A DNA stretch of 64,000 nucleotides from Cupriavidus sp. U2. GTDB taxonomy: Bacteria; Pseudomonadota; Gammaproteobacteria; Burkholderiales; Burkholderiaceae. Positions 54,454-64,000 of the stretch are shown piece by piece; within the stretch, counting starts at the first letter, position 1, and every line of letters begins with the position of its first letter. A model generated the notes under the pieces. The model saw nothing but the letters and a program-made list of their open reading frames with translations, did not search any database and had not been told where the DNA came from. Location: positions 1 through 64,000 of the forward strand of contig NZ_RCOG02000018.1 of the NCBI RefSeq assembly GCF_009663685.2, in the 5' to 3' direction. The translations under genes were made by a program, and so were the position numbers.

Positions 54454-54840
54454 CTACTCCTTGCGACTGGCTTTCTCGACCAGCCCCGACAGCCCCTCGC
54501 GGCGCGCCAGTTCGTTGACCACGTCGGCCGGCGTGGCGCCGATATGCGAGAGCAGCACCATCGTGTGGAACCAGAGATCGGCCACTTCGTAGACCACCTT
54601 GCCCACGGCTTCGTCGGCCAGGCCGGCCGCGCGGGCGTCCTTGGCCGCCATCACGGTCTCGGTGGCTTCCTCGCCGATCTTCTTCAGGATGGCGTCGTCG
54701 CCCTTCCTGAACAGCTTGGCCACATAGGATTTGTCGGGGTCGCCGCCGTTTTCGGGCTTGCGCGATTCCAGCGTGGCGGCCACACGGGCCAGCACATCTG
54801 TCGAGTCGACCGAGCCAGTCGTTTGCGTGTCCTGGCTCAT
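54454..54840 (-). CDS. hisE: phosphoribosyl-ATP diphosphatase
   Basis: 128 residues. The MazG-like helical fold has [30 protein letters not shown] and [15 protein letters not shown]; the acidic residues of EEATE and EVADLW bind magnesium. It removes pyrophosphate from PR-ATP, the second step of histidine synthesis. Its ATG overlaps the hisI stop by four bases. A non-conserved lead of about 20 residues ([14 protein letters not shown]) precedes the domain. Confidence 0.96.
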   Translation of the reverse strand: MSQDTQTTGSVDSTDVLARVAATLESRKPENGGDPDKSYVAKLFRKGDDAILKKIGEEATETVMAAKDARAAGLADEAVGKVVYEVADLWFHTMVLLSHIGATPADVVNELARREGLSGLVEKASRKE

Positions 54841-55244
54841 GGCTTGGCCGCGTAGATCGCCGACGGGTCCTTGAGCACTGGCTCGACGGTATGCCAGTCG
54901 CCCGACTCGACGTCGCCTTCGAACTTCTGGAAGAAACACGAATGCCGGCCGGTATGGCAGGCAATGCTGTCGATCTGGGTGACCTTCAGCAGGACCACGT
55001 CCTCGTCGCAATCCAGCCGGATTTCGTGCACCTTCTGCACGTGGCCCGACTCCTCGCCCTTGTGCCACAGGCGCTTGCGCGAGCGCGACCAGAACACGGC
55101 CTCGCCCAGCTCAACCGTGCGCTGCAGCGCCTCGCGGTTCATGAACGCGAACATCAGCACGTCATTGGACCCCGTCTCCTGGACGATCACCGGCACCAGG
55201 CCGTTGTCGTCCCACTTCACCTTGTTCAACCACTTCTTTGCCAT
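54837..55244 (-). CDS. hisI: phosphoribosyl-AMP cyclohydrolase
   Basis: 135 residues. Zinc and magnesium sites are in [13 protein letters not shown] and [12 protein letters not shown], both clear. It opens the purine ring of PR-AMP, the third histidine step. It is a stand-alone cyclohydrolase, separate from hisE, as in other betaproteobacteria. It begins two bases after the hisF stop and overlaps hisE by four bases. Confidence 0.97.
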   Translation of the reverse strand: MAKKWLNKVKWDDNGLVPVIVQETGSNDVLMFAFMNREALQRTVELGEAVFWSRSRKRLWHKGEESGHVQKVHEIRLDCDEDVVLLKVTQIDSIACHTGRHSCFFQKFEGDVESGDWHTVEPVLKDPSAIYAAKP

Positions 55245-55246
55245 GA

Positions 55247-56017
55247 TCAGATCCGGACGGGGATGCCCTCGCGGGCCATGAATGCCTTTGCTTCGCCAAC
55301 GGTGTGCTGGCCGTAGTGGAAGATGCTGGCGGCCAGCACCGCATCGGCGTGACCGAGCTTGATGCCGTCGGCCAGATCCTGCAGGCCGCCCACGCCACCT
55401 GATGCAATAACGGGTACCGGCACGGCGTCGCTGACCGCGCGCGTCAGTTCCAGGTCGAATCCGCTCCTGGTGCCGTCGCGGTCCATGCTGGTCAGCAGGA
55501 TTTCGCCGGCGCCGCGGCGCGCCATCTCGCGGGCCCACTCCACGGCGTCCAGGCCGGTGGCCTTGCGTCCGCCATGGGTAAAGACCTCCCAGCGGGCCGG
55601 CTCGCCCGGCGCCGAACTGCGCTTGGCATCGATTGCCACCACGATGCACTGCGAGCCGTACTTGCCGGTCGCATCTGAAACCAGTTGCGGATTGGCGATG
55701 GCCGACGAATTCACGCTGATCTTGTCCGCCCCGGCATTGAGCAGCCGGCGCACGTCTTCCACGGCGCGCACGCCGCCGCCCACGGTCAGCGGGATGAACA
55801 CCTGCGAAGCCACGGCCTCGATGATATGAAGGATCAGGTCGCGACCGTCGCTGGTCGCGGTGATGTCGAGAAAAGTGATTTCGTCGGCACCTTGCTCGTC
55901 ATAGCGGCGAGCGACTTCAACGGGGTCGCCAGCATCGCGCAGTTCGACGAAGTTGACACCCTTGACCACCCGCCCGTTGGTGACGTCGAGGCAGGGGATG
56001 ATACGTTTGGCTAGCAT
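55247..56017 (-). CDS. hisF: imidazole glycerol phosphate synthase, cyclase subunit
   Basis: 256 residues. The (beta/alpha)8 barrel starts [20 protein letters not shown] with catalytic Asp in CLDV. The second catalytic Asp lies in [15 protein letters not shown]. Phosphate-binding loops [11 protein letters not shown] and [14 protein letters not shown] are present. It uses ammonia from HisH to form IGP and AICAR. Confidence 0.97.
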   Translation of the reverse strand: MLAKRIIPCLDVTNGRVVKGVNFVELRDAGDPVEVARRYDEQGADEITFLDITATSDGRDLILHIIEAVASQVFIPLTVGGGVRAVEDVRRLLNAGADKISVNSSAIANPQLVSDATGKYGSQCIVVAIDAKRSSAPGEPARWEVFTHGGRKATGLDAVEWAREMARRGAGEILLTSMDRDGTRSGFDLELTRAVSDAVPVPVIASGGVGGLQDLADGIKLGHADAVLAASIFHYGQHTVGEAKAFMAREGIPVRI

Positions 56018-56096
56018 GTGGTTCCTTGCCTGCCGCGCCCCGCGCGGGGCACGGCTGGTTGTGGCGTCCTGCCTGGCGGCGTGATCCGGCCGCCGG

Positions 56097-56840
56097 TTAT
56101 TCGGCCGTCAGCTTGTCCGCGTGCGCCTGGGCGTCGGCAAAGACCAGGTCGCCCGAATAGATCGCGCGGCCGCAGATCACACCTTCCACGCCCTCGCCTT
56201 CCACGGCGCAGAGCTGGTCGATGTCGGCCATGTTCGACAGCCCGCCGCTGGCGATCACAGGGATCGACATCGACTGGGCCAGCTTGACCGTGGCGTCGAT
56301 GTTGATGCCCTGCAGCATGCCGTCGCGGCCGATGTCGGTGTAGATGATGGCTTCCACGCCGTAGTCTTCGTACTTGCGTGCCAGATCCGCCACTTCATGG
56401 CCAGTCAGCTTGCTCCAGCCATCGGTGGCCACCTTGCCGTCCTTGGCATCGAGCCCGACGATGATGTGGCCGCCGAACGCCGAGCAGGCGTCCTTCAGGA
56501 ATCCGGGGTTCTTCACGGCCGCGGTACCGATGATCACGTACGACAGGCCGTCGTCGAGCCAGCGTTCGATCGTGTTCAGATCGCGGATACCCCCGCCGAG
56601 CTGGACCGGAATCTCGTCGCCGACTTCCGCGATGATGGCCTTGATGGCGGCCTCGTTGCGGGGCTTGCCAACAAAGGCGCCGTTCAGGTCGACCAGATGC
56701 AGGCGACGCGCACCCTGGTTCACCCAGTGACGTGCCATGGCGGCGGGATCTTCGGAAAAGACGGTAGCCTGGTCCATATCGCCTTGTTTGAGGCGTACAC
56801 ACTGACCGTCCTTCAGGTCGATGGCCGGAATGAGCAACAT
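56097..56840 (-). CDS. hisA: 1-(5-phosphoribosyl)-5-[(5-phosphoribosylamino)methylideneamino]imidazole-4-carboxamide isomerase
   Basis: 247 residues. The barrel starts [19 protein letters not shown], with the catalytic Asp in AIDL and the second in [12 protein letters not shown]. Phosphate loops [14 protein letters not shown] and [11 protein letters not shown] follow. It performs the Amadori rearrangement of ProFAR. A 174-base gap without genes separates it from hisH upstream. Confidence 0.97.
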   Translation of the reverse strand: MLLIPAIDLKDGQCVRLKQGDMDQATVFSEDPAAMARHWVNQGARRLHLVDLNGAFVGKPRNEAAIKAIIAEVGDEIPVQLGGGIRDLNTIERWLDDGLSYVIIGTAAVKNPGFLKDACSAFGGHIIVGLDAKDGKVATDGWSKLTGHEVADLARKYEDYGVEAIIYTDIGRDGMLQGINIDATVKLAQSMSIPVIASGGLSNMADIDQLCAVEGEGVEGVICGRAIYSGDLVFADAQAHADKLTAE

Positions 56841-57014
56841 AGCGTAACGAGCGTGGTGGTTGTGTAAAGGAAAAGGGCAGCGATGCCAGCGCGGGCTGCG
56901 CGGGCGCTCAGGTCATGTCAGTTTTGCAGTGGATGCAGTCTGGGTCGGTGGCTCTGAACGGCAGGTATCGCTGTTGATCTTGTGGCGCTTCTGGTAACAG
57001 GTGCTTCTGACGCT

Positions 57015-57668
57015 TTACGGATTCCAGTGCACGAAATTCCGGTATAGCTGCAAACCCATCGCGGCGCTCTTCTCCGGGTGGAACTGCGTGGCGAAAATAT
57101 TATCGCGTGCCACCGCGCTGGTAAACACGACGCCATAGTCCGTCTCGCCGGCAATATGCGCGGGCTCCTGCGCCTGCACATAATAGCTGTGCACGAAGTA
57201 AAACCAGCTGTTGTCCGGGATGCCCTGCCACATCGGGTGCGCCATTGCCTGCCGCACGCGGTTCCAGCCCATCTGCGGCACCTTGAAGCGCGAGCCATCC
57301 GGCTGCATCATCCCTTCCAGTTCAAAGCGGATCACCTCGCCCGGCATCAGGCCCAGGGCTGGCGTGCTGGCCGCACCCGACCTGGCTTCACTGCTGCGTT
57401 CGAACAGCATCTGTTCGCCAACGCACACACCCAGCATCGGCTTCGACGCCGCGGCCTCCAGCACGGCCTGCTGCAGCCCCGAATCTCCCAGGGCGCCCAT
57501 GCAGTCGGGCATCGCACCCTGCCCCGGCAGCACCACGCGGTCGGCCGCGCGGATCGCCTCGGGGCGGTCCACAACCTGCACGTCCGCTTCCGGTGCCGCG
57601 GCACGCAGAGCCTGCGCCACCGAGCGCAGGTTGCCCATGCCGTAATCCACAATTGCTATGGTAGTCAT
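57015..57668 (-). CDS. hisH: imidazole glycerol phosphate synthase, glutamine amidotransferase subunit
   Basis: 217 residues. The class I amidotransferase nucleophile Cys is in [16 protein letters not shown], and the His-Glu pair is in [14 protein letters not shown]. The start reads [19 protein letters not shown]. HisH makes ammonia for HisF. Its ATG overlaps the marC stop by four bases (ATGA). Confidence 0.97.
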   Translation of the reverse strand: MTTIAIVDYGMGNLRSVAQALRAAAPEADVQVVDRPEAIRAADRVVLPGQGAMPDCMGALGDSGLQQAVLEAAASKPMLGVCVGEQMLFERSSEARSGAASTPALGLMPGEVIRFELEGMMQPDGSRFKVPQMGWNRVRQAMAHPMWQGIPDNSWFYFVHSYYVQAQEPAHIAGETDYGVVFTSAVARDNIFATQFHPEKSAAMGLQLYRNFVHWNP

Positions 57669-58288
57669 GATTTCAAAACAGGCAACAATGTCTTCAGCCC
57701 GTCCACAATGAATTCAACGGCCAGCGCCGACAGGATCAACCCCATCAGGCGCGTGCCGATATTGATCCCGGTCCTGCCAACCACCCGTGCGATGGGGTCC
57801 GCCGCACGGAACGTGCCATACACCACCAGCCCCAGCAGCACGCCGATCCCGACCAGGATCAGCAGCTCGTACCAGTGATGCGTCTTGCCCGCATACACGA
57901 TCACGGTGCTGATCGACCCCGGGCCGGTCAGCAACGGCAGCGCCAGCGGCACCACCGCGATACTGGTCTTGGCCTCCGCCTCGTCCTCTTCCTCTGGCGT
58001 GGCCTTGGTCCGGCCCGTCTGGGCGTTGAGCATGTTCATGGCCATCATGATCATGATCAGCCCGCCGCCCACCTGCAGCGACGCCACCGAGATATTGAAG
58101 AACTCGATGATCTGCTGGCCCAGCAACGCCGACAAGCCCACCACGATCGCCACGGCAATCGACGCCGTCTTGATCGTCTTCAGCTTCTCCGCCTCGGTCT
58201 GCTGGCTGGTCAGGCTGATGAAGAACGGGATCGCCCCGATCGGATTGATCAGCGCCAGCAGCGAGATGAAAGACTTGAGCGTATCCAT
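57665..58288 (-). CDS. MarC-family (NAAT) inner membrane protein
   Basis: 207 residues with six hydrophobic segments. The signature [19 protein letters not shown] is near the start, then [15 protein letters not shown] and [21 protein letters not shown]. MarC-family proteins are of uncertain function, once linked to amino acid transport. The gene lies inside the his operon between hisB and hisH and overlaps hisH by four bases, so it is translated with histidine enzymes. This placement is common in the family Burkholderiaceae. Confidence 0.92.
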   Translation of the reverse strand: MDTLKSFISLLALINPIGAIPFFISLTSQQTEAEKLKTIKTASIAVAIVVGLSALLGQQIIEFFNISVASLQVGGGLIMIMMAMNMLNAQTGRTKATPEEEDEAEAKTSIAVVPLALPLLTGPGSISTVIVYAGKTHHWYELLILVGIGVLLGLVVYGTFRAADPIARVVGRTGINIGTRLMGLILSALAVEFIVDGLKTLLPVLKS

Positions 58289-58389
58289 CGGATGCGGGTG
58301 TGTCGGGGTTGTCAGCGTCGCCGCAACCAGCCGGCACGCCTGCTATATGGGGGCGCAGGTCAGTGTTTCAGGTCAGACACCAGTATGGG

Positions 58390-58977
58390 TCAGAGCGTAC
58401 CCTTGGTCGATGGAATCTGGTTGGCCGCACGCGGATCCAGCTCCACCGCCATGCGCAACGCACGGCCAAAGGCCTTGAACACCGTTTCGCACTGGTGGTG
58501 GGCGTTGATGCCGCGCAGGTTGTCGATATGGAGCGTTACCCCGGCGTGGTTGACGAAGCCGCGGAAGAACTCGATCGTCAGGTCGACGTCGAAGCTGCCC
58601 ACCCGGGCGCGCGTGAACGGCACGTGGAATTCCAGCCCCGGGCGGCCCGAGAAGTCGATCACCACGCGCGACAGGCACTCGTCCAGCGGCACGTAGCTGT
58701 GGCCGTAGCGCGTGATGCCCTTCTTGTCGCCGATGGCGCGCGCCACGGCCTGGCCCAGCGTAATGCCGACGTCTTCCACCGTGTGGTGGTCGTCGATATG
58801 GGTGTCGCCCGTGGCCTCCACCTCCAGGTCGAACATGCCATGCCGGGCAATCTGGTCCAGCATGTGGTCGAGGAACGGCACGCCGGAAGCCAGCTTCTGG
58901 CGGCCGGTGCCATCAAGGTTCAGCGAAACGCGGATCTGCGTTTCCGAGGTATTGCGGGTGACCTCTGCAACACGCAT
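58390..58977 (-). CDS. hisB: imidazoleglycerol-phosphate dehydratase
   Basis: 195 residues, the monofunctional form without a phosphatase domain. The two metal-binding repeats are seen: [14 protein letters not shown] with [18 protein letters not shown] (written [12 protein letters not shown] in the protein), and [18 protein letters not shown]. The manganese cluster is bound by these His and Glu residues. The ATG at 58977 matches the family start. Confidence 0.97.
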   Translation of the reverse strand: MRVAEVTRNTSETQIRVSLNLDGTGRQKLASGVPFLDHMLDQIARHGMFDLEVEATGDTHIDDHHTVEDVGITLGQAVARAIGDKKGITRYGHSYVPLDECLSRVVIDFSGRPGLEFHVPFTRARVGSFDVDLTIEFFRGFVNHAGVTLHIDNLRGINAHHQCETVFKAFGRALRMAVELDPRAANQIPSTKGTL

Positions 58978-58984
58978 GGTGGGG

Positions 58985-60085
58985 TTAATCCTGCAATGAG
59001 GCACGGAATGCCTCAAGAAACTGCGCGTTTTCTTCGGGGGTGCTGACCGTCACGCGCAGACAGTTGGCCAGCAATGCGTGCATTTTACTCACGTTCTTGA
59101 TCAATACCTTCCGCGCCAGCACGCGCTCGAACGTCTGTGCCGCATCCGGCACGCGCACCAGCAGGAAGTTGGCGGCGCTCGGGTAGACCGTCACGCCCGG
59201 CATGGCCGCCATGGCGTCGGCCAGCTTCGCGCGCTCGGCACGCAGCTGGGCGGCCTGGTCGTCCAGCACATCCACATGTTCCAGCGCGAACAGCGCGGTG
59301 GCTTCGGTCAGGACGTTGACGTTGTACGGCGGGCGCACCTTGTCCAGCTGCGACAGCCATTCCGGCGACCCCGCCATGTAGCCCAGGCGGATACCGGCGA
59401 GCCCCAGTTTCGACACCGTGCGCATCACCAGCAGGTTGCCGAACTCGGTCAGGCGCGGCATCCAGCTTTCCTGGGCGAACGGCTGATAGGCCTCGTCCAC
59501 CACCACCAGGCTCTGGCATACCTCGCCCTGCGCGGCGCGCACGATCGCTTCCATGTCGGCGGCGTCGAACAGGTTACCGGTGGGGTTGTTCGGGTAGGCC
59601 AGATAGATGATGGCGGGCTTGTGCTCGGCCATCGCGGCCAGCATGGCGGCGCGGTCCAGCGTGAAATCCGCGCGCAACGGCACGCCGACAAACCCGAGGC
59701 CCGCAAACTGGGCCGACATCGCATACATGACGAAGCCAGGCACCGGCGCCAGCACCTTGGCACCCGGCTTCGATGCGGCCAGCGAAATGATGCTGATCAG
59801 TTCGTCCGAACCGTTGCCCAGCATCACGTCCATGCCGGCTGGCACCTTCATGACCGACTTGAGCTGCGCGCGCAGCGCCTCGCTGCTGGGCACCGGGTAG
59901 CGGTTCAGGGCCACCTCGCCCAGTCGCGCGGCCAGTTGGGCGCGCAGGTCGGGCGGCAGCCGGTACGGGTTCTCCATCGCGTCGAGCTTCACCAGTCCGT
60001 GCGAGTCGGCGACATGATAGGCGCCCATGGCGCGCACGTCGTCACGGATGATGCGTTCGATCAGGGATGGGTCTACGGCTGGCAT
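58985..60085 (-). CDS. hisC: histidinol-phosphate aminotransferase
   Basis: 366 residues of PLP-dependent class I/II aminotransferase. The segment [16 protein letters not shown] precedes [27 protein letters not shown] and [14 protein letters not shown] bind PLP, and the lysine that forms the Schiff base is in [16 protein letters not shown]. The ATG at 60085 fits; upstream in-frame starts are shadows. It lies seven bases after the hisB start side in the minus-strand operon. Confidence 0.96.
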   Translation of the reverse strand: MPAVDPSLIERIIRDDVRAMGAYHVADSHGLVKLDAMENPYRLPPDLRAQLAARLGEVALNRYPVPSSEALRAQLKSVMKVPAGMDVMLGNGSDELISIISLAASKPGAKVLAPVPGFVMYAMSAQFAGLGFVGVPLRADFTLDRAAMLAAMAEHKPAIIYLAYPNNPTGNLFDAADMEAIVRAAQGEVCQSLVVVDEAYQPFAQESWMPRLTEFGNLLVMRTVSKLGLAGIRLGYMAGSPEWLSQLDKVRPPYNVNVLTEATALFALEHVDVLDDQAAQLRAERAKLADAMAAMPGVTVYPSAANFLLVRVPDAAQTFERVLARKVLIKNVSKMHALLANCLRVTVSTPEENAQFLEAFRASLQD

Positions 60086-60119
60086 GGTGGTCCTATGGTT
60101 TCGTGCCTTGCGGCATGTC

Positions 60120-61454
60120 TTAACGCTTGAATCGGTACTCGGCGCTGCGCGCGTGGGCCTGCAGCCCCTCGCCATAGGCCAGTTCGGCGGCGATCTGGCC
60201 CAGCATCTGCGCCCCGCCCTCGCTGACCTCGATCAGGCTCGAACGCTTCTGGAAGTCGTACACGCCCAGCGGCGACGAGAAGCGCGCGGTGCGCGAGGTG
60301 GGCAGCACGTGGTTCGGGCCAGCGCAGTAGTCCCCCAGCGACTCGCTGGTATAGCGGCCCAGGAAGATGGCGCCCGCATGGCGGATCTTCTCGCTCCACT
60401 GGCGCGGGTGTTCGGCGGAAATCTCCAGGTGCTCGGGCGCGATGGCGTTGGCGATCTCGCAGGCTTCTTCCATGTCGCGCACCTTGACCAGGGCACCGCG
60501 TCCGGCCAGCGAGGCGGCGATCACCTCGCGGCGCGGCATCGTCGGCAGCTGGCGCTGGATGCTCGCTTCCACGCGGTTCAGGTAGGCCTCGTCCGGGCAC
60601 AGCAGGATCGACTGCGCCAGTTCGTCGTGCTCGGCCTGCGAGAACAGGTCCATGGCCACCCAGTCCGGATCGGTCGTGCCGTCGCAGATCACCAGGATTT
60701 CCGACGGGCCGGCGATCATGTCGATGCCGACCGTGCCGAACACGCGGCGCTTGGCGGCGGCCACATAGGCATTGCCCGGGCCGACGATCTTGTCCACCTG
60801 CGGCAGCGTTGCGGTACCGAACGCCAACGCGCCCACGGCCTGCGCGCCGCCGATCGTGAACACGCGGTCCACGCCGGCGATCTGCGCGGCGGCCAGCACC
60901 AGTTCGTTGCGCACGCCACCGGGCGTGGGCACCACCATGATCACTTCCTTGACGCCAGCCACGCGCGCGGGGATCGCATTCATCAGCACCGACGACGGGT
61001 ATGCGGCCTTGCCGCCGGGCACGTACAGGCCCACGCGGTCCAGCGGGGTCACCTTCTGGCCCAGCATCGTGCCGTCGGCCTCGGTGTATTCCCAGCTATG
61101 GCTGCCGCATTCGATCTTCTGCTTCTCGTGGTAGGCGCGCACGCGGGCGGCGGCGGCCTCCAGCGCGGCGCGGCGCTTCGGCTCCAGGTCTTCCAGCGCC
61201 GCTTCCAGTTGGGATTGCGACAGCTCCAGCGCGCCCATCGAGGGGGCTTCCAGTCGGTCGAAACGGCGCGTGTATTCGAGCACGGCCTCGTCGCCACGGC
61301 GGCGCACGTCAGCCAGGATATCGGCAGCGGCGCGATCGATGGCCTCGTCTTCCGACGCCTCGAACGCCAGCACCTGGCGCAGGGCATCGGCAAAGCCGGG
61401 CTCGGTCGAGTCGAGCCGGCGGATCGACAGGTTTTCCATATCGGTGTCGTTCAT
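60120..61454 (-). CDS. hisD: histidinol dehydrogenase
   Basis: 444 residues. Zinc and substrate residues are in the conserved segments [60 protein letters not shown] and [15 protein letters not shown], ending with [18 protein letters not shown] (cited as regions across residues 165-420). The enzyme makes histidine from histidinol in two NAD-dependent steps. An alternative ATG five codons on ([10 protein letters not shown]) is possible. Confidence 0.96.
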   Translation of the reverse strand: MNDTDMENLSIRRLDSTEPGFADALRQVLAFEASEDEAIDRAAADILADVRRRGDEAVLEYTRRFDRLEAPSMGALELSQSQLEAALEDLEPKRRAALEAAAARVRAYHEKQKIECGSHSWEYTEADGTMLGQKVTPLDRVGLYVPGGKAAYPSSVLMNAIPARVAGVKEVIMVVPTPGGVRNELVLAAAQIAGVDRVFTIGGAQAVGALAFGTATLPQVDKIVGPGNAYVAAAKRRVFGTVGIDMIAGPSEILVICDGTTDPDWVAMDLFSQAEHDELAQSILLCPDEAYLNRVEASIQRQLPTMPRREVIAASLAGRGALVKVRDMEEACEIANAIAPEHLEISAEHPRQWSEKIRHAGAIFLGRYTSESLGDYCAGPNHVLPTSRTARFSSPLGVYDFQKRSSLIEVSEGGAQMLGQIAAELAYGEGLQAHARSAEYRFKR

Positions 61455-61514
61455 GACTGCTTGTCCTCGGGGAATCCCTGACGGACTCCCGGTCGGGTTC
61501 AACTTGTGCGTACC

Positions 61515-62189
61515 TCAGGCGAGCGCCGCCGAGGCCCGTTCGAATGCTTCCAGGATCGGCGCCAGCCGTTCCCGTTTGAGCTTCAGCGCCGCCTGGTTGA
61601 CCACCAGGCGCGACGAGATCTGCACGATCTCCTCCACTTCGACCAGGTTGTTCGCGCGCAGCGTGCCGCCGGTGCTGACCAGGTCGACGATGGCATCGGA
61701 CAGCCCCACCAGCGGGCCCAGCTCCATCGAGCCGTACAGCTTGATCAGGTCCACGTGCACGCCCTTCTTGGCGAAGTGCTCGCGCGCGGTCTGCACGTAC
61801 TTGGTGGCCACGGCCAGGCGCGCACCCTGCCGCACCGCGTTGGCGTAGTCGAACCCGGCAGGCACCGCCACCGACATGCGGCAGCGCGCGATGTTCAGGT
61901 CGATCGGCGCGTACAGGCCGGTCATGCCGTGCTCCATCAGCACGTCCTTGCCGGCCACGCCGAAGTCGGCCGCGCCATACTGCACGTAGGTCGGCACGTC
62001 CGACGCGCGCACGATGATCACGCGCACGGCCGGGTCGGACGTGGGCAGGATCAGCTTGCGCGAGGTCTCGGGGTCCTCGGTCACCTGAATGCCGGCCGCG
62101 GCCAGCAGCGGCAGCGTTTCGGTAAAGATGCGGCCCTTGGACAGTGCCAGCGTCAGCTGGTTGGGCGAGGCGTTGAAAGCGGGGCTCAT
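61515..62189 (-). CDS. hisG: ATP phosphoribosyltransferase, short form
   Basis: 224 residues with [20 protein letters not shown] at the start, [20 protein letters not shown] in the middle, and the PRPP-binding loop [18 protein letters not shown]. It lacks the C-terminal regulatory domain of the long form, so it must work with HisZ, which is not in this window. It starts histidine synthesis. The ATG at 62189 begins a short lead of about ten residues. Confidence 0.96.
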   Translation of the reverse strand: MSPAFNASPNQLTLALSKGRIFTETLPLLAAAGIQVTEDPETSRKLILPTSDPAVRVIIVRASDVPTYVQYGAADFGVAGKDVLMEHGMTGLYAPIDLNIARCRMSVAVPAGFDYANAVRQGARLAVATKYVQTAREHFAKKGVHVDLIKLYGSMELGPLVGLSDAIVDLVSTGGTLRANNLVEVEEIVQISSRLVVNQAALKLKRERLAPILEAFERASAALA

Positions 62190-62236
62190 CGTCAGTTCTT
62201 CAAGGTTCGGGGCGGCCTGGGGCGGCGGCTTCTGGT

Positions 62237-63487
62237 TCAGGCGATCCGGCGGATCTTCGCGCCGACTGCCGACAGCTTGTCTTCCATGCGGTCGTAGCCG
62301 CGATCCAGGTGGTAGATGCGGTCGATCGTCGTTTCGCCATCGGCCACCAGGCCGGCAATGACGAGACTGGCCGATGCACGCAGGTCGGTGGCCATCACGT
62401 TGGCGCCCGACAGGCGCGGCACGCCGGTCACCACCGCGGTGTTGCCCTCGGCCGTGATGTTCGCGCCCAGACGGTTCAGCTCCTGCACGTGCATGAAGCG
62501 GTTTTCGAAGATCGTTTCGGTGATGCGCGCCGTGCCTTCGGCCACCGCGTTCAGGGCCATGAACTGGGCCTGCATGTCGGTCGGGAAGGCCGGGTATTCC
62601 GACGTCCGGAAGCTCACGGCCTGCGGACGTTGCGGCATGGCCAGGCGGATCCAGTCGTCGCCGGTCTCGACCGTGGCACCGGTCTCGCGCAGCTTGATCA
62701 GCACGGCGTCCAGGATCAGCGGCGGGACGTCGCGCACGACGATGTCGCCCAGCGACGCGGCGGCCGCGCACAGGAACGTGCCGGCCTCGATACGGTCGGC
62801 CACCACGCTGTGCTGCGCGCCGTGGAGCTTGTCCACGCCCTGCACGATCAGGCGGTCGGTGCCGATGCCCTCGATCTTCGCGCCCATCTTGACCAGCAGT
62901 TCGGCCAGATCGGTCACCTCGGGCTCGCGGGCGGCGTTTTCCAGCACGGTCTCGCCTTCGGCCAGCGTGGCGGCCATCAGCAGGTTCTCGGTGCCGGTCA
63001 CGGTAATCATGTCCGTCACCACGCGGGCGCCCTTCAGGCGGCTGGCACGGGCGTGGATGAAGCCGTGCTCGATGTTGATTTCCGCACCCATGGCCTGCAG
63101 GCCCTTGATGTGCTGGTCCACGGGGCGTGCGCCAATGCCGCAGCCGCCCGGCAACGACACGCGGGCCTCGCCGAAGCGGGCCACCAGCGGGCCGAGCACC
63201 AGGATCGACGCGCGCATGGTCTTCACGAGGTCGTAGGAAGCTTCCGGCGAATTGATGTCGGCGCCGTTCAGCGTGGCCACGCCATTGGCCATGTCGGCCT
63301 GCATGCCCATCTGGCGCAGCAGCTTGAGCATGGTGCGCGTGTCCTGCAGGTCGGGCACGTTGGAAAGCGATACGGTATCGGCGGTCAGCAGGCCGGCGCA
63401 CAGGATGGGCAGGGCGGCGTTCTTGGCGCCCGAGACGCGGACTTCGCCCTTGAGCGGCCCGTTGCCCTGGATCTGGAATTTGTCCAT
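62237..63487 (-). CDS. murA: UDP-N-acetylglucosamine 1-carboxyvinyltransferase
   Basis: 416 residues. It starts [29 protein letters not shown] (residues 1-29) and carries the active-site loop [15 protein letters not shown], whose Cys is the target of fosfomycin. The second domain has [17 protein letters not shown]-like [18 protein letters not shown]. MurA makes the first dedicated peptidoglycan precursor. It lies between ibaG and hisG. Confidence 0.97.
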   Translation of the reverse strand: MDKFQIQGNGPLKGEVRVSGAKNAALPILCAGLLTADTVSLSNVPDLQDTRTMLKLLRQMGMQADMANGVATLNGADINSPEASYDLVKTMRASILVLGPLVARFGEARVSLPGGCGIGARPVDQHIKGLQAMGAEINIEHGFIHARASRLKGARVVTDMITVTGTENLLMAATLAEGETVLENAAREPEVTDLAELLVKMGAKIEGIGTDRLIVQGVDKLHGAQHSVVADRIEAGTFLCAAAASLGDIVVRDVPPLILDAVLIKLRETGATVETGDDWIRLAMPQRPQAVSFRTSEYPAFPTDMQAQFMALNAVAEGTARITETIFENRFMHVQELNRLGANITAEGNTAVVTGVPRLSGANVMATDLRASASLVIAGLVADGETTIDRIYHLDRGYDRMEDKLSAVGAKIRRIA

Positions 63488-63552
63488 GTTTCTGTCTTGT
63501 CAGCCGGCGGTGTCGGACCCGCCGGTATGTTGTCTTGTGAGGTATCGACGCC

Positions 63553-63801
63553 TTACTTGGCGCCGTCGGCCTGCCATTCGGCCGGCGTCAGCGTCTTCAT
63601 CGACAGCGCATGGATCTCGGCGCGCATGCGGTCGCCCAGCGCCGCGTAGACGCGCTGGTGCCGCTGGATCAGGCGCTTGCCCTCGAACTCCCCGCTCACG
63701 ATCGTGGCGAAGAAGTGCTGGCCGTCGCCCTCCACGTGCAGATGTTCGCAGGGCAATCCTTGGGCAATGTAATCCCTGACTTGTTCCGGAGTAGGCAGCA
63801 T
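63553..63801 (-). CDS. ibaG: BolA-family protein IbaG
   Basis: 82 residues. The BolA fold has [48 protein letters not shown] (about residues 8-55), including the conserved His of QRHQRVY. IbaG binds [2Fe-2S] clusters with the CGFS glutaredoxin GrxD, also encoded in this window at 20084-20395, and is linked to acid and cell-wall stress. It is encoded directly upstream of murA. Confidence 0.93.
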   Translation of the reverse strand: MLPTPEQVRDYIAQGLPCEHLHVEGDGQHFFATIVSGEFEGKRLIQRHQRVYAALGDRMRAEIHALSMKTLTPAEWQADGAK

Positions 63802-63835
63802 GTCTGTCTCTGTGAATTCGGTGATTTGCGGCAAA

Positions 63836-64000
63836 TCAGTGCCGCAGCTTGTAACCCTTGCGCAGCAGGCGCAGCGCCAGCGCGGCCAGCACCACGAACG
63901 CCACGACCACCACGGCCAGGCTGTGCAGCGGCGGCACGTCGGACACGCCGAAGAAGCCGAAGCGGAAGCCGTCGATCATGTAGAAGAACGGGTTGGCGTG
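63836..64000 (-). CDS. ABC-2 type transporter permease, C-terminal end (cut by window edge)
   Basis: The last 54 residues are visible and end at a TGA. They read ANPFFYMIDGFRFGFFGVSD, then a hydrophobic helix VVVVAFVVLAALALRLL and the basic end RKGYKLRH. NPFFYMIDGFRYGF-type motifs are typical of YadH-like ABC-2 permeases, and such genes with their ATPase commonly precede ibaG-murA in Burkholderiaceae. Start and length lie outside the window. Confidence 0.85.
   Translation of the reverse strand, partial: HANPFFYMIDGFRFGFFGVSDVPPLHSLAVVVVAFVVLAALALRLLRKGYKLRH

Overview
The window is a 64 kb stretch of GC-rich chromosome from a betaproteobacterium of the family Burkholderiaceae, most likely Cupriavidus or a close relative such as Ralstonia. 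This is inferred from the conserved block ibaG-murA-hisGDCB-marC-hisHAFIE-HIT-tatABC followed by petABC-sspA-sspB, from the many Bug-type, LysR and porin genes, and from the GC-rich codon use. Species cannot be fixed without a search. Nearly all DNA is coding, and most of it looks like ordinary vertically inherited core genome. One tRNA gene (Thr, anticodon TGT) is present. I see no rRNA, CRISPR array, prophage or plasmid origin.

Region by region. 1-430 holds the 3' end of an IS3-family insertion sequence followed by four 32-bp tandem repeats that run into the stop codon of a FUSC-family membrane protein gene. 430-8150 (minus) carries FUSC, an M61 peptidase, an AcuI-type reductase, a DsbC-type disulfide isomerase and a UbiH-type monooxygenase. 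8415-9506 is ychF. 9606-12267 is a tight three-gene membrane operon (DUF2157, DUF4401, GDYXXLXY). A TonB-dependent receptor with a Fur-like box follows. 14749-21024 (plus) holds mtnN, hemA, prfA, an Ala-rich lipoprotein, prmC, grxD and ubiX, with one small membrane gene on the minus strand.

21190-27055 contains a Tyr/Gly-rich lipoprotein, a two-gene lysine-degradation-like operon (saccharopine/lysine dehydrogenase plus ALDH7) divergent from an Lrp/AsnC regulator, a DapB-like reductase and two proteins of unknown function. 27310-34455 holds a ClC channel, a Bug receptor and acyl-CoA ligase pair divergent from a LysR regulator, and an HxlR-MATE pair. 34801-42466 holds a large secreted Tyr/Gly-rich repeat protein, a metallophosphoesterase, ettA, a small zinc-ribbon-like protein ending in seven histidines, a YgjP-type metallopeptidase and a GH114-like lipoprotein.

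42725-51488 has tRNA-Thr, sspB-sspA, petC-petB-petA (cytochrome bc1 complex), mscL, a NIF3 protein divergent from a DegS/AlgW-type protease, and a major porin. 51743-64000 (minus) has tatCBA, a HIT protein, a DUF4870 protein, the complete his gene set apart from hisZ, murA, ibaG and the end of an ABC-2 permease. The Rieske protein encoded nearby has a twin-arginine signal and is an expected Tat client.

The least ordinary signals are non-coding: a family of CCCTCTCCC/GGGAGAGGG palindromic repeats concentrated 3' of genes, one cluster built from three ~107-bp repeats and another from a 197-bp tandem duplication that copied the end of a gene; several -10 boxes placed so close to the start codon that the mRNA would be leaderless; and several clean operator-like palindromes. 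I did not find a clear new defence or biosynthetic system.
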